This document shows, piece after piece, positions 34,813-46,497 of a stretch of DNA of 64,000 nt. The stretch's first letter is position 1. Each line of letters opens with the position of its first letter. A program made the position numbers and the translations under genes. The notes beneath the pieces are model-generated. The model was not told the DNA's origin. It searched no databases and worked only from the letters and a program-made list of their open reading frames with translations. Location of the stretch: the NCBI RefSeq assembly GCF_003855095.1, contig NZ_CP033972.1:1798001-1862000 (forward strand). The letters run 5' to 3'. This stretch comes from Gordonia insulae. GTDB taxonomy: Bacteria > Actinomycetota > Actinomycetes > Mycobacteriales > Mycobacteriaceae.

Positions 34813-35489
34813 TTGGTGCCGGGTGGGGTCGACACCGACTCCCACAGGTTGCCATACCACGGATTGCGTGCACGCTGCTCCGCCTGCTTCTGTGCGGCCG
34901 CCCGCGCGTCGTCGCCGGGGAACATCATCACCAATGCCTTCTCCCCCGGCCGGACGAACTGCAGTCGCTCACGCGCTTTCGCCTCGATGTAGGCCGGGTC
35001 GCCCTGTTCGTTCACCTTCTGCTGATAGTCGGTGACCTCGGTGCGCAGCCGATCGTTGCTCGCCCGGAGCTGGTCGAACTCGGCACGCTGCGAGAAGTAG
35101 GTCCGCACGGGCATCGCCAGGGTCAACGCGACCACGCTGACGACGAGTGCGAGCACGATCGCGCGTTTGGCGTCGAGCCCTTCCCAACGCGCCGCCAGCG
35201 ACGCGCGATCGAGCCGGCGTCGCGTGCGCTGACGCCTGATCCGCGCAGCGCTCGACGACGTCGGCTCCACCTCCGCGACGTCCGGCTCCGTCGGGTCCAA
35301 CTCGGCGTCGAACAGTTCCTGTTCACCGGTCTCGGTCACCGACATGCGTGCCGAGCGCGTCGGCCCCGGACTCACGCCCGGCGATCGGGGCCGGGCGTGA
35401 CCGCGTGTGGCGCCGGCACGGTCGTAACCGCGCGCGGCACCGCCACGACGGTCCGCCCGAGCCCGATGACGCCGCCTGCCTGATGTCAT
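34809..35489 (-). CDS. FtsB/DivIC-like septum formation initiator
   Basis: 226 residues, ATG at 35489 (an internal ATG at 35345 would give 178). A basic disordered N-terminus is followed by one membrane helix (about 112-132, AIVLALVVSVVALTLAMPV) and a short coiled coil (about 134-160) ending in the conserved ERLQFVRPGEKALVMMFPG. This is the FtsB/DivIC shape, equivalent to Rv1024. It is thought to link FtsQ and FtsL in the divisome at the membrane. First of three tightly coupled genes after eno. Confidence 0.88.
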   Translation of the reverse strand: MTSGRRRHRARADRRGGAARGYDRAGATRGHARPRSPGVSPGPTRSARMSVTETGEQELFDAELDPTEPDVAEVEPTSSSAARIRRQRTRRRLDRASLAARWEGLDAKRAIVLALVVSVVALTLAMPVRTYFSQRAEFDQLRASNDRLRTEVTDYQQKVNEQGDPAYIEAKARERLQFVRPGEKALVMMFPGDDARAAAQKQAEQRARNPWYGNLWESVSTPPGTK

Positions 35490-35502
35490 GGGGTCCAGCT
35501 AA

Positions 35503-36798
<1,296 letters not shown>

Positions 36799-36929
36799 TT
36801 ATGGTCGACGGGGTCGACGCCATCGCGACGCCGACAGGTACGGGTGAAAGCCTAATCGGTGGCCGCGGGGTACACGTGGCAAGGGACGGACTGGTCGAGC
36901 CGACAGACATCGGGCCGTCGCGGATGAGG

Positions 36930-37685
36930 TCAGTACCGGACGTTGATCGAGTAGGCGTTGGCCCGGTCACGGACGTCGAGGACGTACTGGGTCGAGTTGT
37001 TGTAGACCTTCACCGCGTTCTCCCAGCCCTCCGGAGTCGTCATGTCACCACCGGAGGACACACAGAGGTAGCGGGCCGCCGACAGCGCGGCGTCGTCGAT
37101 GTTGTCCGGGTCGGCCTTGCCGTCGCCGTTGGCGTCGACGCCGTATCGGTTCCAGGTCTCGGGGATGAACTGGAAGGGGCCCATCGCCCGGTCATGGGTG
37201 GCGTCACCGTCCATCCGGCCACCGTCGGTGTCGTGGATCTGCATGTTGCCCTTGGTCCCGTCCAGCGCCACACCGCGGATCGGCGGCGAGGTGTCCCCGT
37301 TCGCCGCGATGTCGGTGCCGTGATGCGTGCCGTGTTTGCTCTCGACGGCCGCGACGCCGGCCAACGTCGTCCAGGCGAGACCGCATTCCGGGTGCTGCTG
37401 GCGCTGGATCTCCGCTGCGTTGCCGTACGCCTCGAGTGCGATCAGCGGGATACCCGTCGAGTCGGCGATGGGACCCGCCCACTCGCGCATCAGCTCGGCG
37501 GTCCGCCCCGGGGCGTTGATGTCGATGTACGGGGTGGGCGCGCCGGCACCCGGCGGGATGCCATCAGGGATGTCGGGCCGGTTCATCGACGGCAGATCCA
37601 AGCAGGCCGAGGCGACCAACGCCGTCGCCCCGATGATCACCGGAGTCAGCAGCAATCGCCTGCCGGCTCCATGCCTCACCCTCAT
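36930..37685 (-). CDS. lpqU: Lytic murein transglycosylase lipoprotein (LpqU-type)
   Basis: 251 residues from the ATG at 37685 with a GGAGGG RBS (frame open to 37730). Signal peptide ends in LVASAC with lipobox Cys28. The SLT_2-like domain shows GVAAVESKHG with the catalytic Glu, GNMQIHDTDGGRMDGD, RAMGPFQFIPETWNRYG and AVKVYNNS. It would cleave glycan strands of peptidoglycan from the outer membrane face of the cytoplasmic membrane. Position next to eno matches Rv1022. Confidence 0.88.
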   Translation of the reverse strand: MRVRHGAGRRLLLTPVIIGATALVASACLDLPSMNRPDIPDGIPPGAGAPTPYIDINAPGRTAELMREWAGPIADSTGIPLIALEAYGNAAEIQRQQHPECGLAWTTLAGVAAVESKHGTHHGTDIAANGDTSPPIRGVALDGTKGNMQIHDTDGGRMDGDATHDRAMGPFQFIPETWNRYGVDANGDGKADPDNIDDAALSAARYLCVSSGGDMTTPEGWENAVKVYNNSTQYVLDVRDRANAYSINVRY

Positions 37686-37781
37686 CCACCCTCCACATGC
37701 CGTCCTTGGGACCTTTGTCCCGTTCTCCATGACAACTTTGCGATACGACTTTCGGTTCCCGGACCCCGGGGGCTACTGTCA

Positions 37782-37800
37782 CCTGGTTAGCCTCACCAAA
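37782..37800 (+). promoter_or_regulatory. IdeR/DtxR-type iron box upstream of efeU
   Basis: CCTGGTTAGCCTCACCAAA matches the 19-bp iron-box consensus (TTAGGTTAGCCTAACCTAA) at 14 of 19 positions, with the central GGTTAGCCT core intact. It lies 37 bp upstream of the efeU start, where bound IdeR would block transcription in high iron. Confidence 0.7.
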
Positions 37801-37837
37801 CCTGCATCACGGCGTGATGCGGTCATAGAGAGTTCCG

Positions 37838-38749
37838 ATGGAGTATTTGGCTGCGGGCGGCGCGCCCTCGATTTTCGCGCAGATGTTCGGCAGCGGACTG
37901 ATCGGACTTCGCGAAGGCCTCGAAACGGGCATCGTGGTGATGATCCTGGTGGCCTTCGTGGTGAAGTCGGATCGCCGGGACGCCCTGAAATGGATTTGGA
38001 CCGGCGTGGCCGCGGCCCTGGTGATGGTGGTCGGGATCTTCTTGATCATCCACCTGGGTACGTCGACGGTGACCACGCTGACCGCCGAGTTGATCGCGGG
38101 TCTGGCGTCGCTGGTCGCTGTGGCGATCGTCACGTTCATGGTGCTGTGGATGAGCAAGGCCGCCGTGCACATCTCCTCGGACCTCAAGAGCGGGATGTCG
38201 GAGGCGCTCGTGGCCGGCGGTGCGTCGGTGCTCACGTTGTCGTTCCTGGCGGTCGGCCGGGAGGGTTTCGAGACCGCATTGTTGATGGTCGGCTACGCCG
38301 AGAGTGTCTCCGGTGGACTATGGCCGCTGCTCGGACTGGTGCTGGGCATCCTGGTCGCGGTGATCGTGACGGTGTTGCTCTATCGCGGTGCGGTGCGACT
38401 CGACTTCCACAAGTTCTTCCTCTACACGGGGATCTTCCTGATCTTCGTCGCCGCGGGCATCTTGTCCTACGGTGTCCGCGCCCTGCAGACCGTCGGCTGG
38501 CTGCCCGGGTCGAACTCCCTGGCCTTCGACATCTCCGAGCACTACGACCAGTCGTCCTGGTACGGCACGGTGTTGGCGGGCATCTTCAACGTGCGCCCGG
38601 ACCCGACAGTGCTCCAGGTGGTCGCGTGGTGCCTGTACGTGGTGATCGTGCTGTTCTTCTTCCTCCGTGCGAACCGGCCGCGTCGGGCAGCCCCACCGAC
38701 CAGCGGTTCGCCATCGCAAGCCCCGGCAGCCACTGACGCCGGTACCTGA
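37838..38749 (+). CDS. efeU: EfeU ferrous iron permease (FTR1 family)
   Basis: 303 residues with seven hydrophobic helices. The two REGLE/REGFE motifs (R25-E29 and R141-E145) are the Fe-binding signature of FTR1/EfeU permeases, and the central HISSDL segment lies between them. It imports iron across the cytoplasmic membrane. First gene of efeUOB, behind an IdeR-type box, in the gap between lpqU and mazG, where M. tuberculosis has none of these genes. Confidence 0.93.
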   Translation: MEYLAAGGAPSIFAQMFGSGLIGLREGLETGIVVMILVAFVVKSDRRDALKWIWTGVAAALVMVVGIFLIIHLGTSTVTTLTAELIAGLASLVAVAIVTFMVLWMSKAAVHISSDLKSGMSEALVAGGASVLTLSFLAVGREGFETALLMVGYAESVSGGLWPLLGLVLGILVAVIVTVLLYRGAVRLDFHKFFLYTGIFLIFVAAGILSYGVRALQTVGWLPGSNSLAFDISEHYDQSSWYGTVLAGIFNVRPDPTVLQVVAWCLYVVIVLFFFLRANRPRRAAPPTSGSPSQAPAATDAGT

Positions 38750-38762
38750 AAGGAATGACAGG

Positions 38763-39971
38763 GTGAATCCGAGAATCACCACGCCGATCGCGTTGCTGTC
38801 GCTGGGTGTGGCCGCGCCGCTGCTGCTGGCCGGCTGCACATCCAAGGAGGGCACCGATGATGCGATCGCCGTGACCTCGACCAACGATGCGTGTGACCTC
38901 GCCTCCAGCGAGGCGCAGACCGGCAACGTGAACTTCGCGGTGACCAACAACGGCTCCAAGGTCACCGAGTTCTACGTGTACGGCAACAACAATCGCGTCC
39001 TCGGCGAGGTCGAGAACATCGGTCCCGGCCTCTCGGGCAACCTGACCGTGGATGTCACCGACCCCGGCACGTACACGGTCGCGTGCAAGCCGGGCATGGT
39101 CGGCACCGGTATCCGCAAGGAGATCACCGTCACCGGCGAGAAGAAGGCCAAGGAAGAGGTCCCGGCCGACGTCAACGCCGCCAAGGCCCGCTACCTCGAC
39201 TATGTGCGTGGCCAGGTCAACGGGCTGGCCGCGCAGACCCAGATCTTCGTCGACCACGTCAACGCCGGCGAACTCGACCAGGCGCGCGCCATGTTCGGCC
39301 AGGTACGCACCTTCTACGAGCGCATCGAACCGGTCGCCGAATCGTTCCCCGACCTCGACCCCGCAGTCGACATGCGCTGGGATGACACCGAGGACGGTCA
39401 GCAGCCGTTCACCGGTTTCCACCGCGTGGAACGCGGTTTGTGGCCGCCGCAGCCCGCCGAGGTCGGCGAGGCACCCGGCCAGATCGCACCCGCCGACGCC
39501 GCCAACGCCAAGGCGCAGGACAACGAGGCCGCCATCAAGCAGGCCGCCAACGATCTGCTGGCCAATGTGAACAAACTCAAGACCGAGGTCGACAAACCCG
39601 ACTTCACCTTCGAGACAAGCCAATTCGTGCAGGGACCCCAGGCGCTGATCGACGAGATCGCCGCCACCAAGGTCGGCGGCGAGGAAGACCGCTACTCCCA
39701 CACCGACCTGTGGGACTTCGCCGCCAACGTCGACGGCGCCGAAACCCTGATCGCGGAGATGCAACCGATGATCTCGGCCAAGGACCCGGCGCTGATGGAC
39801 AAGATCACCGCCCAGTTCGCCGACGTCCGCACCGCCATCAACCAGTACCGCGATGGCGACGGGTACGTCACCTACACCCAGGTCACCGAGGCGCAGCGCA
39901 AGGAACTGTCCAACAAGATCGACGCCCTGTCGGCATCACTGTCGCAGGTGCCGGGACTGGTGCTGGGATAG
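38763..39971 (+). CDS. efeO: EfeO iron-binding lipoprotein (cupredoxin and M75 domains)
   Basis: 402 residues from a GTG at 38763 with AAGGA upstream. The signal ends in LLLAGC (lipobox Cys25). An N-terminal cupredoxin-like domain (about 40-145, FAVTNNGSKVTEFYVYG and AVACKPGMVG) precedes an M75/imelysin domain with FEPVAESFPDLDPAVDMR-like and GFHRVERGLW motifs. It captures iron outside and hands it to EfeU. Gene order efeU-efeO-efeB is the usual one, 13 bp between U and O. Confidence 0.93.
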   Translation: MNPRITTPIALLSLGVAAPLLLAGCTSKEGTDDAIAVTSTNDACDLASSEAQTGNVNFAVTNNGSKVTEFYVYGNNNRVLGEVENIGPGLSGNLTVDVTDPGTYTVACKPGMVGTGIRKEITVTGEKKAKEEVPADVNAAKARYLDYVRGQVNGLAAQTQIFVDHVNAGELDQARAMFGQVRTFYERIEPVAESFPDLDPAVDMRWDDTEDGQQPFTGFHRVERGLWPPQPAEVGEAPGQIAPADAANAKAQDNEAAIKQAANDLLANVNKLKTEVDKPDFTFETSQFVQGPQALIDEIAATKVGGEEDRYSHTDLWDFAANVDGAETLIAEMQPMISAKDPALMDKITAQFADVRTAINQYRDGDGYVTYTQVTEAQRKELSNKIDALSASLSQVPGLVLG

Positions 39972-41279
39972 ATGTCCGAGACCACCCCGCCGCCGGACGA
40001 ACCCACCGGGCGCCAACGCTTCTCGCGTCGCGCCCTGCTGGGCGGGGCCGGCGTCGGGGTGGTAGCCGCGGCCGCGGGCGGCGTCGCCATCGGTCGTGCG
40101 ACGGCCGCCGAGGACACAGCGGGTTCGCAGGTCGTCGTTTTCCGCGGCGACCACCAGGCCGGCATCATCACCGCCGCACAGGACCGCCTGCATTTCGCCA
40201 GCTTCGACGTCATCACCCGGTCGCGGGACGAGCTGGTCGCCCTGCTCAAGGCGTGGACGACGGCCGCCGAGCGCATGACCCGCGGCGAGGAGACCGCACC
40301 CGATGGTGCTGTCGGTCTCGGTGACTACACGCCGCCCGCGGACACCGGTGAGGCACTCGGTCTGGGTGCCGCCAATCTGACCTTGACCATCGGGTTCGGC
40401 CCAGGATTGTTCGGCCCGAGCTCATCCGATCCGGACCGTCCGGACCGGTTCGGCATCGCCGACCGCAAACCGGCTGCGCTGGTGGACCTCCCGGCGTTCG
40501 CGGCGGAGAAGATCGAGTCGTCCCGCTCCTTCGGCGACATCTGTGTGCAAGCCTGCGCCGACGATCCACAGGTCGCCGTGCATGCCATCCGCAACCTGGC
40601 CCGGATGGGACTCGGTGTCGTCGCGGTCCGGTGGTCGCAACTCGGATTCGGCCGGACGTCGGCCACCACGCAGTCCCAGGAAACCCCGCGAAACATGTTC
40701 GGATTCAAGGACGGGACCGCGAACCTGCGGGCCGAACAGACCGATCTGCTGAACCGATGGGTCTGGATCGACCAGCAGGACAACCCGCCGGCCGCACAGT
40801 GGATGACCGGCGGAACCTATCTCGTGGCTCGCCGGATCCGGATGGACATCGAACCGTGGGATCGGGCCAATCTGCTGGAACAGGAGCAGATCATCGGCCG
40901 GTTCAAGGGTTCCGGTGCACCGTTGGGTCAACAGGGCGAGTTCGACACCCCCGACTTCAACGTCACCTCGTACGGCGCTCCGATGATCCCGCGTACCGCC
41001 CATGTCCGACTCGCACATCCGGACAACCTCGGCGGCGTGCAGATCCTGCGACGCGGCTACAATTTCACCGATGGTTCGGACGGCTTCGGACATCTCGACG
41101 CCGGACTGTTCTTCATCGCGTTCAACCGCGACACCGGCAAGCAGTTCGTCCCCATGCAGCAGGTCCTCTCCCGGCAGGACGCGATGACCGAGTACCTCAT
41201 CCCGAACGGGTCGTCGGTGTTCGCGATTCCGCCGGGGCTGGGACCCGGCGAGTGGTGGGGTCAGGGACTCTTCGGCTGA
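39972..41279 (+). CDS. efeB: EfeB Dyp-type heme peroxidase
   Basis: 435 residues; the ATG directly follows the efeO stop. A twin-arginine signal (SRRALLGG around residues 18-26, then a hydrophobic stretch to ATAAE) sends the folded enzyme across the membrane. DyP marks: GFKDGTANL (GxxDG, distal Asp), the proximal His in RTAHVRLAHP, and GLFFIAFNRDTGKQF. It oxidises ferrous to ferric iron or acts on heme in the EfeUOB system, which works at low pH. Confidence 0.94.
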   Translation: MSETTPPPDEPTGRQRFSRRALLGGAGVGVVAAAAGGVAIGRATAAEDTAGSQVVVFRGDHQAGIITAAQDRLHFASFDVITRSRDELVALLKAWTTAAERMTRGEETAPDGAVGLGDYTPPADTGEALGLGAANLTLTIGFGPGLFGPSSSDPDRPDRFGIADRKPAALVDLPAFAAEKIESSRSFGDICVQACADDPQVAVHAIRNLARMGLGVVAVRWSQLGFGRTSATTQSQETPRNMFGFKDGTANLRAEQTDLLNRWVWIDQQDNPPAAQWMTGGTYLVARRIRMDIEPWDRANLLEQEQIIGRFKGSGAPLGQQGEFDTPDFNVTSYGAPMIPRTAHVRLAHPDNLGGVQILRRGYNFTDGSDGFGHLDAGLFFIAFNRDTGKQFVPMQQVLSRQDAMTEYLIPNGSSVFAIPPGLGPGEWWGQGLFG

Positions 41280-41313
41280 GCCGGCCCCCGACCTCGCCCC
41301 CCGACCTCAGCCG
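41273..41313. terminator. Inverted repeat over the efeB and mazG stop codons
   Basis: CGGCTGAG (41273-41280) and CTCAGCCG (41306-41313) pair over 25 nt. Each arm includes one stop codon of the convergent pair. A possible bidirectional terminator. Confidence 0.4.
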
Positions 41314-42215
41314 CCGACGTTGCCCATCGCGGCGAGCCAGGCGTCCCGTGTGCTCGGCACCGTCCCGTCGGTGGCCGCAGCACGTTTCTCGACGTCGCGG
41401 ACCGCGGCCATGAACGCCCGGACCCGTTGTCGGGCAATCTCTTCGATACTGTCCCCGCCGGGCTCGACCGCCACGGCGGTGATCGCCGGGTCGATAGTGT
41501 CGAGCGGGTAGCCGGCGGCGGACAGCCGCTCGAGCACCTTCTGGGTCAATGCGAGCGCAGGGGCCGTCGTCGCGACACCGTCGAGTACCGATCCGCGGTT
41601 CTTCTCCGCGGCCTTGCGCTCCTCCCATTCCCGGATCTGTGTTTCGAGATCGGCGTGCGCACCCGACAGGACCCCCGGTGTACGTCCGGTCACCTTGGCG
41701 GTGAAGCTGCGTGCCACATCGTCGATGTCGAAGGAGCCGTCGGCGTCGTCGGCGGCGATGCGTGCGTGGAACAGCACCTGCAACAACAGGTCTCCGAGTT
41801 CCTCGCGCAACAGATCGGGATCGTCGTCGTCGATGGCGTCGAGCAGCTCGTAGCACTCCTCGAGCAGGTAGCGCCGCAATGACGCGTGCGTCTGTGTGCT
41901 CTCCCACGGCCCGTTGCGGCGCAGCGTGTCCATCAGCGCCACCGCCTCCAGCAGCGCATCGCCGGGCACCCGCCGAGCGGAGATGACCTGCTCGCCGCGC
42001 TCCATCCGCGCCCGCACGAACGGGTGCGAGCGGTCGCCGGTCAGGAGCGTGGACGCCGGGTCGTCGACCTCGGCCCAGCTCGCCGACGTCTGGCCCAGGT
42101 CCCACAGCGTCGCCGGATGGACGTCCTCGGTGATCACCACCGGCCCGGAGAGAAACGGGAACGCCCGCAACGGGATCACGTCGGGGCGAAGTGGATCGAG
42201 AAGCACGACGGTCAT
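41307..42215 (-). CDS. mazG: MazG nucleoside triphosphate pyrophosphohydrolase
   Basis: 302 residues, ATG with GGAGG RBS. MazG domain from about residue 95: LRRNGPWESTQTHASLRRYLLEECYELLDAIDDDDPDLLREELGDLLLQVLFHARIA carries the EExxE-12-ExxD metal site. The N-terminal 90 residues resemble the unusual actinobacterial extension. It hydrolyses NTPs, including oxidised ones, to NMP and PPi and helps against oxidative stress. Position next to mfd matches Rv1021. It lies 67 bp after mfd on the same strand. Confidence 0.93.
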   Translation of the reverse strand: MTVVLLDPLRPDVIPLRAFPFLSGPVVITEDVHPATLWDLGQTSASWAEVDDPASTLLTGDRSHPFVRARMERGEQVISARRVPGDALLEAVALMDTLRRNGPWESTQTHASLRRYLLEECYELLDAIDDDDPDLLREELGDLLLQVLFHARIAADDADGSFDIDDVARSFTAKVTGRTPGVLSGAHADLETQIREWEERKAAEKNRGSVLDGVATTAPALALTQKVLERLSAAGYPLDTIDPAITAVAVEPGGDSIEEIARQRVRAFMAAVRDVEKRAAATDGTVPSTRDAWLAAMGNVGG

Positions 42216-42282
42216 CGAGGCGTCCTCCGGTTCGGGCTGCGGATGTCACGACCGTAACCCAGGACGGGGTCGGGCCGTGCGG

Positions 42283-45200
42283 TCAATCGGCGTGTGGACG
42301 CAGTGCCAGGAGGAAGCCATTGAGGTAGTCGATGACCTCCTCGTCACGCAGGCGCGCCGATCCGACGCCACCCGTCCGCGGGATCGGCAGTGTGATCACC
42401 GACGTCGTGGCGCGATATGCGGCGGCCGGATACAGCCGCTTGAGGCGCACCTGCTCACTGTCGAGCAACGTCATCGGCGAGATCTTCACGCTCGTACCGG
42501 CCAGGCCCAACTCGGTGACTCCCCGCTCCCGACAACGCAGACGGAGCCGCGCGATGGCTGCGAGCCGTCGCGTCTCCTCCGGCGGCTCACCGTAGCGGTC
42601 GGTGAGCTCGGCGAGCACACCGTCGACGGCCTCGTCGTCGGTCGCCGACGCGAGCTTGCGGTAGGCCTCGAGGCGCAGACGGTCCGAGTCGACGTACTCG
42701 ACCGGGATGTGGGCGTCGACCGGGAGGTCGATGCGCACCTCGGCCGGCTCCGACGACGTCACCGGGTTGCCGTCGGCCGCCGCCCGGTACGCCTCGACGG
42801 CCTCACCGACCAGGCGGACGTACAGGTCGAAGCCGACGCCCGCGACGTGGCCGGACTGTTCGGCGCCCAACACATTTCCCGCGCCGCGCAGTTCGAGGTC
42901 CTTGAGCGCGACCGCCATCCCCGCGCCGAGCTCGTTGTTCTGCGCGATCGTGGCGAGGCGGTCGTAGGCCGTCTCGGTCAGCGGGCGGTCGGGGCTGTAC
43001 AGCAGGTAGGCGTAGCCGCGCTCACGACTTCGTCCGACCCGGCCGCGCAGCTGATGCAGCTGGGAGAGACCGAAGTTCTCCGCGCGGTCGACGATGAGGG
43101 TGTTGGCGTTGGAGATGTCGAGGCCGGTCTCGATGATGGTGGTGCAGACCAGTACGTCGTACTCGCGGTTCCAGAATCCCGCGACTGTCCGCTCGAGTTG
43201 GTCCTCGCCCATCTGTCCGTGCGCGACCACGACCCGGGCCTCGGGCACCATGTTCGCGATGTCGCGCGCGGCCTTGTCGATGCTCGACACCCGGTTGTGC
43301 ACGTAGAACACCTGACCGTCGCGCAGCAACTCGCGCCGGATCGCCGCCGCGACCTGCTTGCCCGCGTAGGCACCCACATAGGTGAGGACGGGGTGGCGTT
43401 CCTCGGGCGGCGTGAGGATCGTCGACATCTCCCGGATGCCGGCCATCGACATCTCCAGGGTCCGCGGGATCGGCGTGGCCGACATGGTGAGTACGTCGAC
43501 GTGGGTCCGCAGTGCCTTGATGTGCTCCTTGTGCTCGACGCCGAACCTCTGCTCCTCGTCGACGATGACCAGACCGAGGTCTTTCCAGGTCACCCCGCTC
43601 TGCAGGAGCCGATGCGTACCGATCACGATGTCGACGCCGCCGCCGGCCATCTCGCCGATGATCTCCTTGGAGTCCTTCGGATCGGTGAACCGCGACAACC
43701 CGCGTACCTTGACCGGAAAGCCGGTCATGCGTTCGGTGAACGTCTGCAGATGCTGTTGCGCCAGAATGGTCGTCGGCACCAGGACCGCGACCTGCTTGCC
43801 GTCCTGCACGGCCTTGAACGCGGCGCGGACCGCGATCTCGGTCTTGCCGTACCCCACGTCGCCGACGATCACCCGGTCCATCGGGACCGCGCGTTCCATG
43901 TCGGATTTCACCTCGCCGATCACGGTCATCTGATCGATCGTCTCGGTGAAGTCGAACGCGTCCTCCATCTCGCGCTGCCACGGCGTGTCCGGGCTGAACG
44001 CGTAGCCGGGGGCCGCGTGGCGTGCGGCGTAGAGCTGGACCAGCTCGCCCGCGATCTCCCGAACCGCCTTGCGCGCTTTGCGTTTGGTGTTCTGCCAGTC
44101 GGACCCACCAAGTTTCGACAGCGACGGTTGCTCGCCGCCCACATAGCGCGACAACTGGTCGAGCGCGTCCATCGGAACGAACAGACGATCACCCGGCTGG
44201 CCCCGCTTGCCGGCCGCGTACTCGAGGACGAGGTACTCGCGACGAGCCCCGGAGACCGTGCGCTCGATCATCTCGACGAACTTGCCGATGCCGTGCTGAT
44301 CGTGCACCACCAGGTCGCCGGCGGTCAGCGCGAGCGGATCAACCTGGTTGCGGCGCTTGGCGGGTAGTCGCCGGCCGTCTTTCACCCCGGCGACGCGGTT
44401 GCCCGTCAGATCGGTCTCGGTGACGATGACCAGACGCGCGTCCGGGCACACCACGCCGGCGCGCAGGGTGCCGTGGTAGACCGAGACCTGGCCGGGCTGC
44501 GGCCGCGCGCCCGGCTCGACGATCTCGGCGGGTACCTCGGCCTCGGCGAGGCGTTCGCCGACGCGTTGCGCGGTGCCCTTGCCGGCCACCACGATCGCCG
44601 CCGATCCGCCGGTCGTGACGTGGGCGCGAAGGCCGGCGAAGGTCGTCGCGATCTCGTCCTCGTTGCCCCGCGGCGCGGGACCGGCGCTGAGATCGAGCGC
44701 GAGCTCGTCGTCGTCGCCGGTGGCCAGTGGACTGATCGTCCACCACGAACGTCCCGATGTGAGCGTGGTCTTCTCCACCTCGTCCAACGACCGATAGGCA
44801 CTCGCCTGCAGGTCGATACCGGTGCCGTTGTTGCCGCGACCGTCGACCGGCGCATCGGCGCCCATCGCGGCGGCGGTCCACGAGGCCTCGAGGAACTCCG
44901 CGCCGGTCTGCGCGAGGTCGGCCGCTCGGGTACGGACCTTCTCCGGGTCGAGCAACAGCACGCCGGTGCCCGCTGGCAGGACCTCGGTGAGGATCTGCAT
45001 CTGGCCGTCGACGAGCATCGGGATCAGCGCTTCCATGCCCTCCACGGGCATGCCCTCGGCCAGTTTCGTCAGCATCTCGACGAGAACCTGTTCGTCGGCG
45101 CGCTCGGCGGCGAGATCGGCGGCGCGTGCCCGCACCTCCGGGGTCAGGATCAGCTCGCGGCCGGGATGGATGCGGACCGTCGACGCGTCGATCTCGGGCT

Positions 45201-45873
45201 GGCTGCGTTGGTCGGCCACCGAGAAGGCACGCATCTCGGAGATCTCGTCGCCCCAGAATTCGACGCGGACCGGGAACTCGGCCGTCGTCGGGAAGACGTC
45301 GAGAATGCCGCCGCGCACCGCGAACTCGCCGCGACGGCCGACCATGTCGACCCGCTCGTAGGCCATCTCGACCAGATCGGTCAGCAGGACCTCGAAGTCG
45401 AGCTCGAGGCCCTCGCGCAGGGTGATGGTGCGCACCCCACCCAGGCCGGGCGCCATCGGCTGGACCAGGGAGCGGACCGTCGTGACCACGACCCGCAGTG
45501 GGGAGCCCTCCCCCGGGTGGGCGAGGCGATGCAGCACCGCGAGTCGCTGACCGACGGTGTCCGCACTGGGCGACAGCCGCTCGTGGGGCAGCGTCTCCCA
45601 CGACGGGAACTGGGCGACGGCGTCAGCGTCGTCGAGGAGTTCGGCGAGCTCGGCGGTCAGGTCGTCGGCTTCCCGCCCGTTGGCGGAGACGACGAGCAGC
45701 GGCGCCGAACCGGCGTCGCCGGCTGCGGCGAGACATGCGACGACGAATGGGCGGGCGGCGTCGGGCGCCGTGATGTCGAGTCGATCCTGACCCCGCCGAC
45801 CGACCAGTTCCGCGATTGTCTTGTCTGCGCATGTGACCGCGGCGAGCCCGTGCAGGGCGGGGGTTGACGACAC
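42283..45873 (-). CDS. mfd: Transcription-repair coupling factor Mfd
   Basis: 1196 residues, GTG start; TAGAAT lies 7 nt upstream, so the transcript may be leaderless. Domains in order: UvrB-homology region (about 1-340), RNA polymerase-interacting domain (about 495-580, [24 protein letters not shown]), SF2 translocase ([33 protein letters not shown] with Walker [21 protein letters not shown]), and the TRCF domain at the end. It displaces stalled RNA polymerase and recruits UvrA to lesions. Ortholog of Rv1020. Confidence 0.97.
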   Translation of the reverse strand: MSSTPALHGLAAVTCADKTIAELVGRRGQDRLDITAPDAARPFVVACLAAAGDAGSAPLLVVSANGREADDLTAELAELLDDADAVAQFPSWETLPHERLSPSADTVGQRLAVLHRLAHPGEGSPLRVVVTTVRSLVQPMAPGLGGVRTITLREGLELDFEVLLTDLVEMAYERVDMVGRRGEFAVRGGILDVFPTTAEFPVRVEFWGDEISEMRAFSVADQRSQPEIDASTVRIHPGRELILTPEVRARAADLAAERADEQVLVEMLTKLAEGMPVEGMEALIPMLVDGQMQILTEVLPAGTGVLLLDPEKVRTRAADLAQTGAEFLEASWTAAAMGADAPVDGRGNNGTGIDLQASAYRSLDEVEKTTLTSGRSWWTISPLATGDDDELALDLSAGPAPRGNEDEIATTFAGLRAHVTTGGSAAIVVAGKGTAQRVGERLAEAEVPAEIVEPGARPQPGQVSVYHGTLRAGVVCPDARLVIVTETDLTGNRVAGVKDGRRLPAKRRNQVDPLALTAGDLVVHDQHGIGKFVEMIERTVSGARREYLVLEYAAGKRGQPGDRLFVPMDALDQLSRYVGGEQPSLSKLGGSDWQNTKRKARKAVREIAGELVQLYAARHAAPGYAFSPDTPWQREMEDAFDFTETIDQMTVIGEVKSDMERAVPMDRVIVGDVGYGKTEIAVRAAFKAVQDGKQVAVLVPTTILAQQHLQTFTERMTGFPVKVRGLSRFTDPKDSKEIIGEMAGGGVDIVIGTHRLLQSGVTWKDLGLVIVDEEQRFGVEHKEHIKALRTHVDVLTMSATPIPRTLEMSMAGIREMSTILTPPEERHPVLTYVGAYAGKQVAAAIRRELLRDGQVFYVHNRVSSIDKAARDIANMVPEARVVVAHGQMGEDQLERTVAGFWNREYDVLVCTTIIETGLDISNANTLIVDRAENFGLSQLHQLRGRVGRSRERGYAYLLYSPDRPLTETAYDRLATIAQNNELGAGMAVALKDLELRGAGNVLGAEQSGHVAGVGFDLYVRLVGEAVEAYRAAADGNPVTSSEPAEVRIDLPVDAHIPVEYVDSDRLRLEAYRKLASATDDEAVDGVLAELTDRYGEPPEETRRLAAIARLRLRCRERGVTELGLAGTSVKISPMTLLDSEQVRLKRLYPAAAYRATTSVITLPIPRTGGVGSARLRDEEVIDYLNGFLLALRPHAD

Positions 45874-45880
45874 TCCAGCG

Positions 45881-45886
45881 ATTCTA
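45881..45886 (-). promoter_or_regulatory. -10 box of mfd
   Basis: TAGAAT on the minus strand, then 7 nt, then the GTG start at 45873. This spacing is that of leaderless genes; a weak CTGGA could alternatively act as RBS. Confidence 0.4.
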
Positions 45887-45892
45887 GTGCCG

Positions 45893-46402
45893 TCAGGCGA
45901 CAGGTCGGTCGAGCGGTCGTTGCATGTAGACGCAGTCGATCCACTGGTCGAATTTGTATCCGACCTCCGGGGTGCGGCCGACCTCGACGAAACCGTGTCT
46001 GGCGTGCAGGGCGATCGATGCGTCGCCGCCCGTCGCGGAGATCACGGCGACGATCTGCCGGACGTTGGCGGGGTCGGCGGCGTCGATCAGCGCGCCGAGC
46101 AGCGCCGACCCGAGACCGCGACCGCCCGCGTCCGGGTGGAGATAGATGGTGTCCTCGGTGGTGCGCTCGTAGGCCTTCTTGTCGCGGAACGATCCGAGGT
46201 AGGCGAACCCGAGGACCACGCCCTGCTCCTCGACCACCAGGAACGGACGCCCGGCAGCGACGACCGCGGCGAGTTTGGCCTCCCATGTCGCGACGGCGGG
46301 TGCCTCGTAGTCGAAGGTGGCGACAGTGTGCTCGACGTAATGTCGGTAGATGTCGGCGACGGCTGCACAGTCCGCCGGAGCCGCGGGACGGATGGTGACC
46401 AT
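45893..46402 (-). CDS. GNAT acetyltransferase, phosphinothricin acetyltransferase-like
   Basis: 169 residues. GNAT fold of the Pat/Bar subfamily: [32 protein letters not shown] at the start, [36 protein letters not shown] (acetyl-CoA-binding RGxGxxL), and [33 protein letters not shown] near the end. Subfamily members acetylate the amino group of phosphinothricin or methionine sulfoximine, but many act on other amines. It lies 20 bp upstream of the mfd start, same strand, in a place without this gene in M. tuberculosis. Confidence 0.88.
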   Translation of the reverse strand: MVTIRPAAPADCAAVADIYRHYVEHTVATFDYEAPAVATWEAKLAAVVAAGRPFLVVEEQGVVLGFAYLGSFRDKKAYERTTEDTIYLHPDAGGRGLGSALLGALIDAADPANVRQIVAVISATGGDASIALHARHGFVEVGRTPEVGYKFDQWIDCVYMQRPLDRPVA

Positions 46403-46485
46403 GGGCTCGATGATGCCGGATCGGCGTCGCCGGCGAGCATCTGCCCACCCACTCCCGGAATCAACCGGACCACGGTCCTGTTAGC

Positions 46486-46491
46486 TAGGAT
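46486..46491 (+). promoter_or_regulatory. -10 box of the LigB-type dioxygenase gene
   Basis: TAGGAT ends 6 nt before the ATG at 46498, with no RBS. This favours the second of two ATGs (46492 and 46498) and a leaderless mRNA. Confidence 0.5.
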
Positions 46492-46497
46492 ATGAGC

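Noticed and set aside
41896..44367. Long open frame opposite mfd and mazG
   Set aside because: Antisense shadow of Mfd and MazG, both with complete conserved motifs; its product lacks any recognisable fold.
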